33,883 nucleotides of DNA from Halanaerobiaceae bacterium ANBcell28 (GCA_037623315.1 JBBJJH010000004.1:155403-189285), one strand, 5' to 3'. Positions 25,685-33,715 are shown, counted from the first letter of the stretch. Numbers and translations are program-made. Notes: generated from the letters alone by a model not told the origin.

Positions 25685-26626
25685 ATGAGTACAGAACTAG
25701 GCCTTGAAAACAGAAATTCTTTCACTTATAAATGGCAAAAGAAAATAAAAGAAATAAAAGAAAGTAGGGTTTCATATTTATTTCTTGCACCATTTGGTTT
25801 AATCTTTTTTGCCTTTGTAGTTTTTCCAGTAATTATGTCTATTGGCTTGAGTTTTACCAGTTATAACATGTTGGAATCGCCAGTCTGGATAGGTATTGAT
25901 AATTATACTAGACTTTTTCTGGCTGATGATGTCTTTCTAATTGCTGTAAAAAACACCTTTGTTTTTGCGGTAATTACCGGACCTTTTAGTTATATTTTAA
26001 GTCTGCTTTTAGCCTGGATGATAAATGAGTTTAGACCAAAAATTAGATCCATATTTACACTATTGTTTTATGCTCCTTTTATCTCAGGAAACGCATTTTT
26101 CGTATGGACAATATTCTTTAGCGGTGATGCCTATGGTTATTTAAATGCCTTTCTAATGGATTGGAATATCATAAATGAACCAATATTATGGCTACAGGAA
26201 CCACAATGGATTTTACCAGTTGTAATATTTGTTGTTCTATGGATGAGTTTTGGTACAGCTTTTCTAGTCTTTATTGCCGGTTTGCAAAATATAGATAGCA
26301 AATTATATGAGGCTGGTGCAATTGATGGTATCAAAAATCGTTGGCAGGAACTATGGTTCATTACTTTGCCAAGTATGAGACCACAATTAATGTTTGGTGC
26401 TATTATGGCGATAACTCAGTCTTTTGCTGCTAGTGCTCAGGCGATAGCCTTGGCTGGTTTTCCTAGTGTTGATTATGCAGCAAGAACTGTAGTAACACAT
26501 CTAATTGATTACGGTACTGTTCGTTTTGAAATGGGATATGCAGCAACTATAGCTACTGTATTATTCTTAACAATGGTTATAACACAAAGAGTAGTACAAA
26601 ATCTACTGAATAAGGTAGGTGAATAA
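25685..26626 (+). CDS. Sugar ABC transporter permease (MalF/UgpA type), pair 2
   Basis: This 313-residue permease has a basic cytoplasmic N-terminus (about 35 residues), six membrane helices and an EAA-type loop YEAGAIDGIKNRWQELWFITLP, in which the usual second Ala is Gly. GGGGGGA lies just before the ATG. The gene starts 20 bases after the large binding protein and its stop is three bases before the next permease. Unlike pair 1 it has no long insertion between helices, so pair 2 looks like the standard sugar importer of the two. Confidence 0.92.
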   Translation: MSTELGLENRNSFTYKWQKKIKEIKESRVSYLFLAPFGLIFFAFVVFPVIMSIGLSFTSYNMLESPVWIGIDNYTRLFLADDVFLIAVKNTFVFAVITGPFSYILSLLLAWMINEFRPKIRSIFTLLFYAPFISGNAFFVWTIFFSGDAYGYLNAFLMDWNIINEPILWLQEPQWILPVVIFVVLWMSFGTAFLVFIAGLQNIDSKLYEAGAIDGIKNRWQELWFITLPSMRPQLMFGAIMAITQSFAASAQAIALAGFPSVDYAARTVVTHLIDYGTVRFEMGYAATIATVLFLTMVITQRVVQNLLNKVGE

Positions 26627-26629
26627 ATT

Positions 26630-27487
26630 ATGAAATTATCTATTAGAAAAAAAAGAGTAAGTAGATCTGCTGGAGGAGACTTTTTCCTTTTCGTTGTATT
26701 AGCATTAGGTGCAGCATTTATGGCATTACCCCTGATTTTTATGATAAATCATGCTTTTAAGCCATTAAATGAGATATTCCTGTTTCCGCCACAGTTTTTT
26801 GTAAGGAATCCAACTTTCAATAATTTTAGCGACTTATTTATCTTAATGTCAGAGTCTTGGGTTCCATTTACAAGATATTTTTCTAACTCATTAGTGATTG
26901 TAATATTTGGAACTGGAGGTCATGTTTTAGCTGCTTCAATGGGGGCTTATGTTGTATCAAAACATGATTTTCCGGGAAAAAAATCATTCTCTACAATAGT
27001 GCTTTTAGCTTTGATGTTTGCACCACAGGTAACAGCTATACCAAATTATATTATCCTATCAAGAATAGGTTGGATTAATACACTTTATTCTATGATTATT
27101 CCAGCCTGGGCTTTTCCTTTGGGTTTTTATTTGATGAGTAAGTTTATGTCTCAAATACCTGATACTTTGTTAGAGGCAGCTAAAATTGATGGAGCTACTG
27201 AGTTTAGTACGTTTTGGAAAATAGTAATGCCATTTGTAAAACCTGCCTGGTTAACATTGATGATCTTATCATTCCAGCAATTATGGATTAATACAGGGGG
27301 AAGGTTTATTTACACTGAAGCAATAAAACCTTTACCAGCTGCACTGTTTCAAATAGCAGCTGCTGGTGTTGCTAGACAGGGAGTTTTTGCTGCAGTACAA
27401 TTAATACTTGCAGCAGTTCCGATCTTACTATTTGTATTTAATCAATCTAAGATTGTGGAAACTATGGGTACTTCAGGTATAGATTGA
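26630..27487 (+). CDS. Sugar ABC transporter permease (MalG/UgpE type), pair 2
   Basis: This 285-residue permease has six membrane helices and the EAA loop LEAAKIDGATEFSTFWKIVMP. It begins with a Lys/Arg-rich end (MKLSIRKKRVSRS). The start is three bases after the preceding stop, with AGGTAGGTG as its binding site. It ends the seven-gene operon, and a 12-bp hairpin follows. No ATP-binding subunit is in the operon or the window, so a shared MsmX/UgpC-like ATPase from elsewhere would be needed. Confidence 0.93.
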   Translation: MKLSIRKKRVSRSAGGDFFLFVVLALGAAFMALPLIFMINHAFKPLNEIFLFPPQFFVRNPTFNNFSDLFILMSESWVPFTRYFSNSLVIVIFGTGGHVLAASMGAYVVSKHDFPGKKSFSTIVLLALMFAPQVTAIPNYIILSRIGWINTLYSMIIPAWAFPLGFYLMSKFMSQIPDTLLEAAKIDGATEFSTFWKIVMPFVKPAWLTLMILSFQQLWINTGGRFIYTEAIKPLPAALFQIAAAGVARQGVFAAVQLILAAVPILLFVFNQSKIVETMGTSGID

Positions 27488-27548
27488 TTTTACTTTGAAG
27501 TGATTATTAAGCAATTTTATGTAAATTATAAAATATCATATGCTTAGT

Positions 27549-27560
27549 AAAACCAATTTT
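27549..27560. promoter_or_regulatory. Degenerate operator-like site AAAACCAATTTT
   Basis: It equals the O3 palindrome except that the central GG is AA, which removes the CpG that LacI hinge helices usually read. It may be a decayed operator or chance in AT-rich DNA. Confidence 0.2.
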
Positions 27561-27625
27561 AAATACTCATACTAAGACTAATCTAATGAAAATGTTTAAT
27601 ATGCAATTTTTCTAAAAAGTTTTAC

Positions 27626-27658
27626 TTCCAAAGGAAGTTATTTATACTTCCTTTGGAA
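27626..27658 (+). terminator. Hairpin ending the transport operon
   Basis: TTCCAAAGGAAG (27626-27637) pairs perfectly with CTTCCTTTGGAA (27647-27658) around a 9-base loop; TTTAATT follows. The T-run is weak but the place fits a terminator. Confidence 0.7.
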
Positions 27659-27766
27659 TTTAATTAAGTTTAATTACTTATTAATATTTGAATGGCAAGC
27701 AGTATCAATTTAAACGAAATGAAATAATAATTGAAAAATATAGAAATACTAGAAATGATATTACTT

Positions 27767-27801
27767 AATAATATTGAATAATAATATTGTTCAATATTAT
27801 T
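27767..27801 (+). repeat. 12-bp hairpin before the first GH10 gene
   Basis: AATAATATTGAA (27767-27778) pairs perfectly with TTCAATATTATT (27790-27801), followed by TCTT. It lies about 50 bases before the gene start. It could end readthrough from the operon or shape the GH10 leader. Confidence 0.45.
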
Positions 27802-27853
27802 TCTTAACTAAGAATTTTTAGAAGATTAATTTAAATTGAAGGAGTTTTATAAT

Positions 27854-28849
27854 ATGAAGAAAAATATTCCAATATTACAAGATGTATATAAAGATTATTT
27901 TAAAATAGGAGCTGCAGTAAATGATAAACTTATAGTTTCTTCTAAAGAATTAATAAAGAAACACTTTAATAGCATTACTGCTGAAAATGAAATGAAGCCA
28001 ATTTCTATCAATCCGTCTAAGGATAAATATACTTATGAAAAAGCAGATAAGTTAATTGATTTTGCTAAAGAGAATAATAAAGCCGTTAGGGGTCACACTT
28101 TAGTATGGCATAATCAAACTTCAGAAGATATCTTCCATGATGAAAATGGAGCCAAAGTATCTGCAGAAATATTAACTGAAAGATTACGTCAGTATATTTC
28201 TATTGTTTTTAATCGTTATAACGATAGTGTTTATTGTTGGGATGTAGTCAATGAAGCTGTTGAAGATAAAGGAGAGCAACAGCTTAGAAAAAGTAATTGG
28301 CTAGAAATTTTGGGCGAAAACTTTTTAGATATACCTTTCAATTTAGCTCGTGAATTGGATCCTAATGTGAAGTTGTTTTATAATGATTATAATGCAGTTG
28401 TTCCTGAAAAAAGAGACAAAATCTATGAATTATTAAAAGGAATGCAAGATAGAGGGGTAGCCCTTGATGGTCTTGGAATTCAGGGTCATTGGAATTTATA
28501 TGATTTTGAGATTGATGATATTAAAGCTGCCATTGAAAAATATGCTGAATTAGATATTGACATTCATATTACAGAATTAGATATATCTTTATTCTCATTT
28601 GAGGATAAATCAAATGATTTAAAAGAGCCAACAGATGAATTATTGGCAAAGCAGGCAGACTATTATCAAGATATTTTTGCAATCTTTAGGGAATATAAAG
28701 ATATTATCTCTAATGTAACTCTATGGGGAGTAGCTGATGATTATACCTGGTTAGATTATTTTCCTGTAAAAGATAGAAAGAATTGGCCTTTGTTGTTTGA
28801 TGAAAATCATCAGCCAAAAGATGCTTTTTGGAAAATTATTGATTTTTAA
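27854..28849 (+). CDS. GH10 xylanase, predicted cytoplasmic
   Basis: This endo-beta-1,4-xylanase has 331 residues, a complete single GH10 barrel. The acid/base Glu lies in WDVVNEAV (about residue 134), the nucleophile Glu in HITELDIS (about 241), with HTLVWHNQT and the end ADDYTWLDYFPVKDRKNWP also typical. There is no signal peptide, and the protein begins almost directly with the barrel. It should therefore act on short xylo-oligomers inside the cell, like other intracellular GH10 enzymes. The ATG at 27854 is nine bases after AAGGAG. The secreted paralog follows 37 bases later. Confidence 0.95.
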   Translation: MKKNIPILQDVYKDYFKIGAAVNDKLIVSSKELIKKHFNSITAENEMKPISINPSKDKYTYEKADKLIDFAKENNKAVRGHTLVWHNQTSEDIFHDENGAKVSAEILTERLRQYISIVFNRYNDSVYCWDVVNEAVEDKGEQQLRKSNWLEILGENFLDIPFNLARELDPNVKLFYNDYNAVVPEKRDKIYELLKGMQDRGVALDGLGIQGHWNLYDFEIDDIKAAIEKYAELDIDIHITELDISLFSFEDKSNDLKEPTDELLAKQADYYQDIFAIFREYKDIISNVTLWGVADDYTWLDYFPVKDRKNWPLLFDENHQPKDAFWKIIDF

Positions 28850-28886
28850 TAAGAGTTATACGTAAAAATACAAGGGGTGAGTTTTT

Positions 28887-29978
28887 TTGAAAATTAAAAG
28901 TTATAAGGGGTTAATATGTCTTCTAGTTTTATTTTTAGCATTTGTATCTTGGACAAGTTTTAATCTAATTGCTGATGAAAACTTAGAAGAAGAGGAAATA
29001 CCTTCTTTACATGAGGTATATAGTGATTATTTTACAATTGGTGCTGCAGTTAATTCTAGAACAATACAATCAGAAAGAGATCTAATTGTAAAACATTTTA
29101 ATAGCTTAACTGCTGAAAATGAAATGAAACCTGAAACATTACAAGCACATAAAGATTTTTTTAATTATCGCAGAGCTGACAGTATTGTGAATTTAGCCAT
29201 GGAAAATGATATGAAAATGCGTGGACATACTTTGGTATGGCATAATCAGACTCCAGATTGGTTTTTTTCTAGATTTATGATTCCTTTAGACCGAGAAACA
29301 GTACTTGGTCATATGGAGGATCATATAAACGAAGTTGTTGGCAAGTATAAAGGACAAGTTTATGCCTGGGATGTTGTTAATGAAGCTATATCTAATGATA
29401 GTAATCATTTGTATAGACAGGAAAGTAAATGGCTAGAAATCATAGGTGAAGAGTATATACGTAAAGCCTTTGAATTTGCACATGCAGCAGATCCAGATGC
29501 AAAATTATTTTATAACGATTATAATGCAACTCAACCTGGAAAAAGGGATAGAATTTATAAAATGTTAAAAGGTTTAATTGAAGATGGTGTACCGATTCAT
29601 GGAATGGGCTTGCAAGGACATTGGGATATTCATGGGCCTTCAATTAATGAAATTAGAACAGCAATTGAAATGTATGCTTCTCTTGGACTAGAAATACAAA
29701 TTACAGAACTTGATATTTCTGTATATTCATGGGGAGACAATAGAAGATTGCAAGAACCTACACCTCGTATGTTGGATATGCAAAGAGAAAGATATGGGGA
29801 GATATTTGAATTATTCAGAGAATACAGTGACGTTATTACTAGTGTGACATTCTGGGGTGTAGCTGATAACTATACCTGGTTAGATGACTTTCCTGTTGAG
29901 GGAAGAAAAGATTGGCCATTCCTTTTTGATGTAAATGGTGAACCTAAAGAAGCTTTCTGGGAAGTTGTTAATTTTTAA
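28887..29978 (+). CDS. GH10 xylanase, predicted secreted
   Basis: The 363-residue protein has an N-terminal hydrophobic signal sequence (about residues 8-28, LICLLVLFLAFVSWTSF) and then an acidic linker EENLEEEEIPSLH-like before the GH10 barrel. The acid/base Glu is about residue 166 (WDVVNEAI), the nucleophile about 274 (QITELDIS). No lipobox Cys or surface-binding domain is seen, so it is secreted or a signal-anchored enzyme. The start is TTG behind AAGGGGTGAG. It shares its transcript with the cytoplasmic GH10 gene before it and has the closest sequence to the third GH10 gene. Confidence 0.94.
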   Translation: MKIKSYKGLICLLVLFLAFVSWTSFNLIADENLEEEEIPSLHEVYSDYFTIGAAVNSRTIQSERDLIVKHFNSLTAENEMKPETLQAHKDFFNYRRADSIVNLAMENDMKMRGHTLVWHNQTPDWFFSRFMIPLDRETVLGHMEDHINEVVGKYKGQVYAWDVVNEAISNDSNHLYRQESKWLEIIGEEYIRKAFEFAHAADPDAKLFYNDYNATQPGKRDRIYKMLKGLIEDGVPIHGMGLQGHWDIHGPSINEIRTAIEMYASLGLEIQITELDISVYSWGDNRRLQEPTPRMLDMQRERYGEIFELFREYSDVITSVTFWGVADNYTWLDDFPVEGRKDWPFLFDVNGEPKEAFWEVVNF

Positions 29979-30023
29979 ATTAAATACTATATTATAAAAA
30001 AATAAATAAAGCAGACAATAATA

Positions 30024-30114
30024 GACCTTAATAATTTAGACAATTTTGTGTGTTCCTATATGATCTAAAGACCTATAGCTGTCTTTAAATAAAGTGTCTA
30101 TAATTATTAAGGTC
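30024..30114. repeat. Nested inverted repeat of 91 bases
   Basis: An outer stem of 19-20 bp joins GACCTTAATAATTTAGACA (30024-30042) with the complementary arm 30095-30114, with one bulged base. Inside, AAAGAC (30067-30072) pairs with GTCTTT (30081-30086). A T-rich run follows. It may be a terminator of the second GH10 gene, or a small mobile element relic with inverted ends. Confidence 0.5.
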
Positions 30115-30218
30115 GATTTATTTTTAATGTTATATAATAACATTTATACATATTTTAATCCAAATTATAATAAAATAGATGCTATTTAGACAAAACAACC
30201 ATTATACTCCTAAAAATC

Positions 30219-30247
30219 TTTATATTCTATAGAAAATATGGTATAAT
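30219..30247 (+). promoter_or_regulatory. Extended -10 promoter of the third GH10 gene
   Basis: TGGTATAAT (30239-30247) is an extended -10 element; TTTATA (30219-30224) is a weak -35 box with a 17-base spacer. It would start the transcript about 80 bases before the gene. Confidence 0.5.
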
Positions 30248-30317
30248 TAAGTATATTATGTGCTTAAATTACTAAATTACAAATTGTTAATATTCTAATA
30301 ATTTTAAAAAGATATAA

Positions 30318-31499
30318 TTGTTAAAAAGAGGAGTGATTATTATTAAATTTAAAATTTTTGTGCTAGTAATCTTTCTATTTCTTTTCCTTTATGGGTGTAC
30401 GACTATTGATAATACATATCTTGATATTGATTTTGATGGAATTCCGTCATTGCATGAGGAATATAGCGATTATTTTACTATTGGAACTGCTGTTGCAGTT
30501 TCGACTTGGAATAGAACTATTGATTCACATAAAGATTTAATAGAAAAACATTTTAACAGTGTAACAGCAGAAAATGCCATGAAACCAGAGAGTTTGCAAC
30601 CTGCTGAAGGTTACTTTAATTTTGATACTGCTAATGAACTACTTAATTTTGCAGAAGGTAATGATATGAAAGTTAGAGGGCATACTCTTGTCTGGCATAG
30701 CCAAACACCTCATTGGTTCTTTGAAGATGAAAATGGCAATATGCTAGTTGAATTAAATGATAGTAATATTGTAATAGGTCAAGGATATAATATCAGTGAC
30801 GAAAATCGTCAGCTTGTTATTGATAGAATGAAAAAACATATTGAAAAAGTAATGAATAAATATCAGGATAGAGTTTATGCTTGGGATGTAGTTAATGAGG
30901 CTATTGATAGAGGAACTTATAGACATTCTGCCTGGTTGGAAATAATCGGTGAAGAATATATTGCAAAAGCTTTTAACGTTGCTCATGAGGTGGATCCTGA
31001 TGTAAAACTATTTTATAATGATTATAATACTATACAGCGTAGAAATGAGATTTACGAGATGCTTAAGGGATTAATAAAGGACGGTGTTCCTGTACATGGA
31101 ATGGGAATGCAGGGACATTGGGATATTCATGGACCATCAATAGAAGAAATTGAAACTACAATAAAATTATTTGCATCCCTGGATGAATTAACAGATTATG
31201 ATTTTGAAATTCAGATAACTGAATTAGATATTTCTATGTTTGCTTGGGGGGATGAAAGGCATCTTTCAGAACCAACACAGACTATGTTGAATCTTCAAGC
31301 AGAAAGATATAAGCAGTTATTTGAATTGTTTAAAGAATATAGTGATGTAATTACCGGTGTAACTCTTTGGGGTGTTGCTGATGATGCTACTTGGTTAGAC
31401 TATTTTCCAGTGCAGGGCAGAAATGATTGGCCATTATTATTTGATGAAGATCATGAACCGAAAGAAGCTTTTTGGGAAATAATTAAATTGAATTATTAA
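30318..31499 (+). CDS. GH10 xylanase, predicted lipoprotein (start uncertain)
   Basis: This GH10 xylanase has a hydrophobic leader ending FLFLYGC, a lipobox-like site with Cys about residue 27, so it is probably a lipid-anchored enzyme. The acid/base Glu is about 194 (WDVVNEAI), the nucleophile about 302 (QITELDIS). A loop of roughly 25 residues between the WHSQT motif and the next helix (about 136-160) is longer than in the two paralogs. The start shown is the TTG at 30318, but AGAGGAG lies after it. A GTG at 30333 is too close. An ATT at 30342 has the right distance and aligns with the TTG of the second GH10 gene, so a rare ATT start (385 residues) is quite possible. The enzyme identity is sure. 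Confidence 0.9.
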   Translation: MLKRGVIIIKFKIFVLVIFLFLFLYGCTTIDNTYLDIDFDGIPSLHEEYSDYFTIGTAVAVSTWNRTIDSHKDLIEKHFNSVTAENAMKPESLQPAEGYFNFDTANELLNFAEGNDMKVRGHTLVWHSQTPHWFFEDENGNMLVELNDSNIVIGQGYNISDENRQLVIDRMKKHIEKVMNKYQDRVYAWDVVNEAIDRGTYRHSAWLEIIGEEYIAKAFNVAHEVDPDVKLFYNDYNTIQRRNEIYEMLKGLIKDGVPVHGMGMQGHWDIHGPSIEEIETTIKLFASLDELTDYDFEIQITELDISMFAWGDERHLSEPTQTMLNLQAERYKQLFELFKEYSDVITGVTLWGVADDATWLDYFPVQGRNDWPLLFDEDHEPKEAFWEIIKLNY

Positions 31500-31903
31500 T
31501 TATTCCTTATGAAAGTTCCTAAAAAGATATTTTTAAGCTTAATAAGTAGATATAATATAATTAATAGATAATATATAGAATGAATAGAATGAGAAATAAT
31601 ATAGAAATCAATAACATAATAATAAATAGATAGTGATTAATGATTTTTAATTAATCTGACCTTTTAAGTTGATTGTATTAAGTATCTATTATTTAGAAAA
31701 CAGAAATTATTTTGCACTTTATTGACCTCTTTGCAGGAGTTTTAGCTTTAAATGAAGAAGTATAAAATTAAGAAATAATCAATAATGAAATCTGAAAACA
31801 GATATATTTTAGTTTAAGGTTTTTAGAATTTACAAATTTAGATAAAATTTTTATTTTTAGTGACAAAATTGGACAGGTTTAAATTATAAAATTAAAGCAA
31901 AAA

Positions 31904-31927
31904 CCTCGCCCTTGAATTAGGGCGGGG
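31904..31927. repeat. GC-rich hairpin resembling an IS200/IS605-type end
   Basis: CCTCGCCCT (31904-31912) pairs with AGGGCGGGG (31919-31927) around TGAATT, with one G-U pair. It is a GC island in a region with almost no G or C, and the tail GGGGATGAATT resembles hairpins at ends of IS200/IS605-family elements. No transposase or TnpB gene is nearby, so it would be a solo relic. It lacks a T-run and is not a good terminator. Confidence 0.3.
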
Positions 31928-32058
31928 ATGAATTTAAGAAATTTAAATAAATTACATACATACATAAGATTTAAGATTTTACGATAGGAATAAAAGTTTA
32001 GGAATTTAAATTACATAAATGAGTATTTAATTTTTGTTTAATATATCAAATCTTCAAA

Positions 32059-32066
32059 AAAAGGAG
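32059..32066 (+). promoter_or_regulatory. Orphan Shine-Dalgarno upstream of the barrel-like gene
   Basis: AAAAGGAG is followed by no usable reading frame (TTG-ATC-TAA stops at once) and lies about 68 bases before the real start, which has its own GGGAGGA. It may be an mRNA-stabilising ribosome site. Confidence 0.3.
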
Positions 32067-32133
32067 TTGATCTAAAATTACTTATTATCAGATATATTAA
32101 ACATAGTATAATATAAAAAGGGAGGAATTTAAA

Positions 32134-33678
32134 ATGCGAAAGCGTTTTACTATGGTTTTTGCTATTTTTGTTATGATTTCGTTAATTGCTGTACCCATTT
32201 ATGCTAGTCCATTACAAATAGGAGGATCTACTTTTACTGAAATTAGATATACTCCAGAAAACTTAATGCAAGGTGCAGCAGGGGTAATGCTCTGGGCAAA
32301 TATTGAGAGCGATTTAGGTGAAATTAATATTGATTTGATGTGGGCAAGTGATTGGGGTGTAGCTCATGATGATAAATATGATAACAATCATGATTTTCCA
32401 TTTATGGGTGATAATAAGCCTGAATTAGGTATGGTTGTCAACTCTGTAGTTGTAAGAGCAGATGGTAGATTATTAAACTCTATGGCTACTAATGCTGAAG
32501 TTTTGATGGGAAATTTAGATATTGATTATTCAAATTGGACAGCTAGTCTTTCACCGAATCATTGGGAAGGCGGCAGTGATATTGATGCTGGAAATACGAA
32601 TACCCGTGGTATTTCTTTAGAAGGTTTGAGAATAAGTCCAGATTTCCTTGATAGTCCTATTGTTCTTAGTGCTTTTTATGGTTTTCACAGTAATGATCAA
32701 GTTATGTATGGTACTAACCTAACTACATGGGTAGATACATACCGTACCAATCTATCTGCATTGAGATTTGTTGCACAAACTGAGGCTGAAGAAGATGCTT
32801 ATTGGTATGGAGAACCTAGTGCATTTGAACATGCTGTTGAACTTTCTGTAGATGGTAATATTAACCGCGATTTATCTATGGACTTAACAGCTTTGTATTG
32901 GCAACAAAATAGAAATAATGAACTAGCATCACCATTTTCAAGGTTAATGCTTGATTGGAATAGTCCGATTGGTGACGTCGACTTTGAAGTATATAGTAGT
33001 TTTGGTCAAGAATTTAGTCCTACTTTCTATAATCGTAGAGATGATGACATTGAAGGAGAGATAGAAGGGTACTTGGATAGAATGGGTACAGGAGGAAGAG
33101 TATCAATTGCTGTAGATAATAGTATCATTGATTTTGTGGATCTTTCTCTTGGTACGGACGTTCATGATTTAGTGGCTAATGATCTATTATACAATCGTTC
33201 ATGGATTAGATTAGATCGTTCTTTTGGACAGGTTGATGCAGCAGTAAAAGTAGAAAACAAACTACCATTTAATACAGAGTTAAAAAGAGATCCAAGTGAT
33301 GATTATTATGAAACTGATGTATTTGCTGGATTATCTGCTCTAGTATTAAGTGAAGATCTTTTAGATCTAAATGCAAATGTATTAAGCGTGTATAATCGAG
33401 TTGGAGAGAGATTGGTAGTTGATGGTAATTTAGAAGCTAAGTTTACATCAGGTTTATTTAATAACTTATCATTATTTGCTGGTGCGCAAACAGATGTATT
33501 GCTTGAGGAAAACACAATTGAAGCTTATGCAGGACTTAACTATAATACACCTTCTGGTCTAGAAATAATGGGTAGGTTTGCTACGGATGCTGTTCAAAGT
33601 CTTGGTTTTGATGGCTTTGATGATGTTGATGAGAAAGAAGAGATTATTTTTAGCATCAAACGTAGCATAGATTTTTAA
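32134..33678 (+). CDS. Secreted beta-rich protein, likely outer-membrane barrel (porin-like)
   Basis: The 514-residue protein has a signal peptide (about 1-25, ending PIYA before SPLQIGG). The rest is rich in alternating polar/hydrophobic stretches, Asp/Asn and aromatic residues, with strand-like segments such as EINIDLMWASDWG, LDLNANVLSVYN and GLNYNTPSGLEIMGRF. The last residues, EIIFSIKRSIDF, end in Phe with alternating hydrophobic positions, the usual targeting mark of outer-membrane barrels. It has no SLH domain. A strong GGGAGGA precedes the ATG. Standing behind three xylanases, it may let xylo-oligomers through an outer membrane. I cannot name a family; a surface-layer or other secreted beta protein is the alternative. 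Confidence 0.75.
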   Translation: MRKRFTMVFAIFVMISLIAVPIYASPLQIGGSTFTEIRYTPENLMQGAAGVMLWANIESDLGEINIDLMWASDWGVAHDDKYDNNHDFPFMGDNKPELGMVVNSVVVRADGRLLNSMATNAEVLMGNLDIDYSNWTASLSPNHWEGGSDIDAGNTNTRGISLEGLRISPDFLDSPIVLSAFYGFHSNDQVMYGTNLTTWVDTYRTNLSALRFVAQTEAEEDAYWYGEPSAFEHAVELSVDGNINRDLSMDLTALYWQQNRNNELASPFSRLMLDWNSPIGDVDFEVYSSFGQEFSPTFYNRRDDDIEGEIEGYLDRMGTGGRVSIAVDNSIIDFVDLSLGTDVHDLVANDLLYNRSWIRLDRSFGQVDAAVKVENKLPFNTELKRDPSDDYYETDVFAGLSALVLSEDLLDLNANVLSVYNRVGERLVVDGNLEAKFTSGLFNNLSLFAGAQTDVLLEENTIEAYAGLNYNTPSGLEIMGRFATDAVQSLGFDGFDDVDEKEEIIFSIKRSIDF

Positions 33679-33715
33679 GAGAAATAGATTATAAATGATA
33701 TTGATTGAATAAAAA

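Larger units (their letters stand above)
27488..27853. other. 366-base gap between the transport operon and the first GH10 gene
   Basis: No gene is seen. The gap holds a degenerate operator-like site, an operon-end hairpin and a second hairpin close to the first GH10 gene. I see no promoter with two good boxes. Confidence 0.6.
29979..30317. other. 339-base gap between GH10 genes 2 and 3
   Basis: No gene is seen. It holds a 91-base nested inverted repeat and an extended -10 promoter, listed separately. Base composition is extremely AT-rich near the promoter. Confidence 0.6.
31500..32133. other. 634-base AT-rich gap before the barrel-like gene
   Basis: I find no gene of convincing size. The gap holds low-complexity A/T sequence rich in ATAGA-type runs, one GC-rich hairpin, an orphan Shine-Dalgarno near its end, and TATAAT (32107-32112) only 22 bases before the next gene, too close for a normal leader. 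The promoter of the barrel-like gene is not clear. Confidence 0.6.

Noticed and set aside
26277-26285. CCGGTTT inside the pair 2 permease gene
   Set aside because: Only one half of the palindrome matches and it lies deep within a coding region.
31353-31358. ACCGGT inside the third GH10 gene
   Set aside because: It is only a 6-bp core without the flanking A and T tracts and falls in coding sequence.
31761-31789. Short frame MKKYKIKK behind GCAGGAG in the gap before the barrel-like gene
   Set aside because: It has only eight codons and poor spacing, with nothing to support translation.
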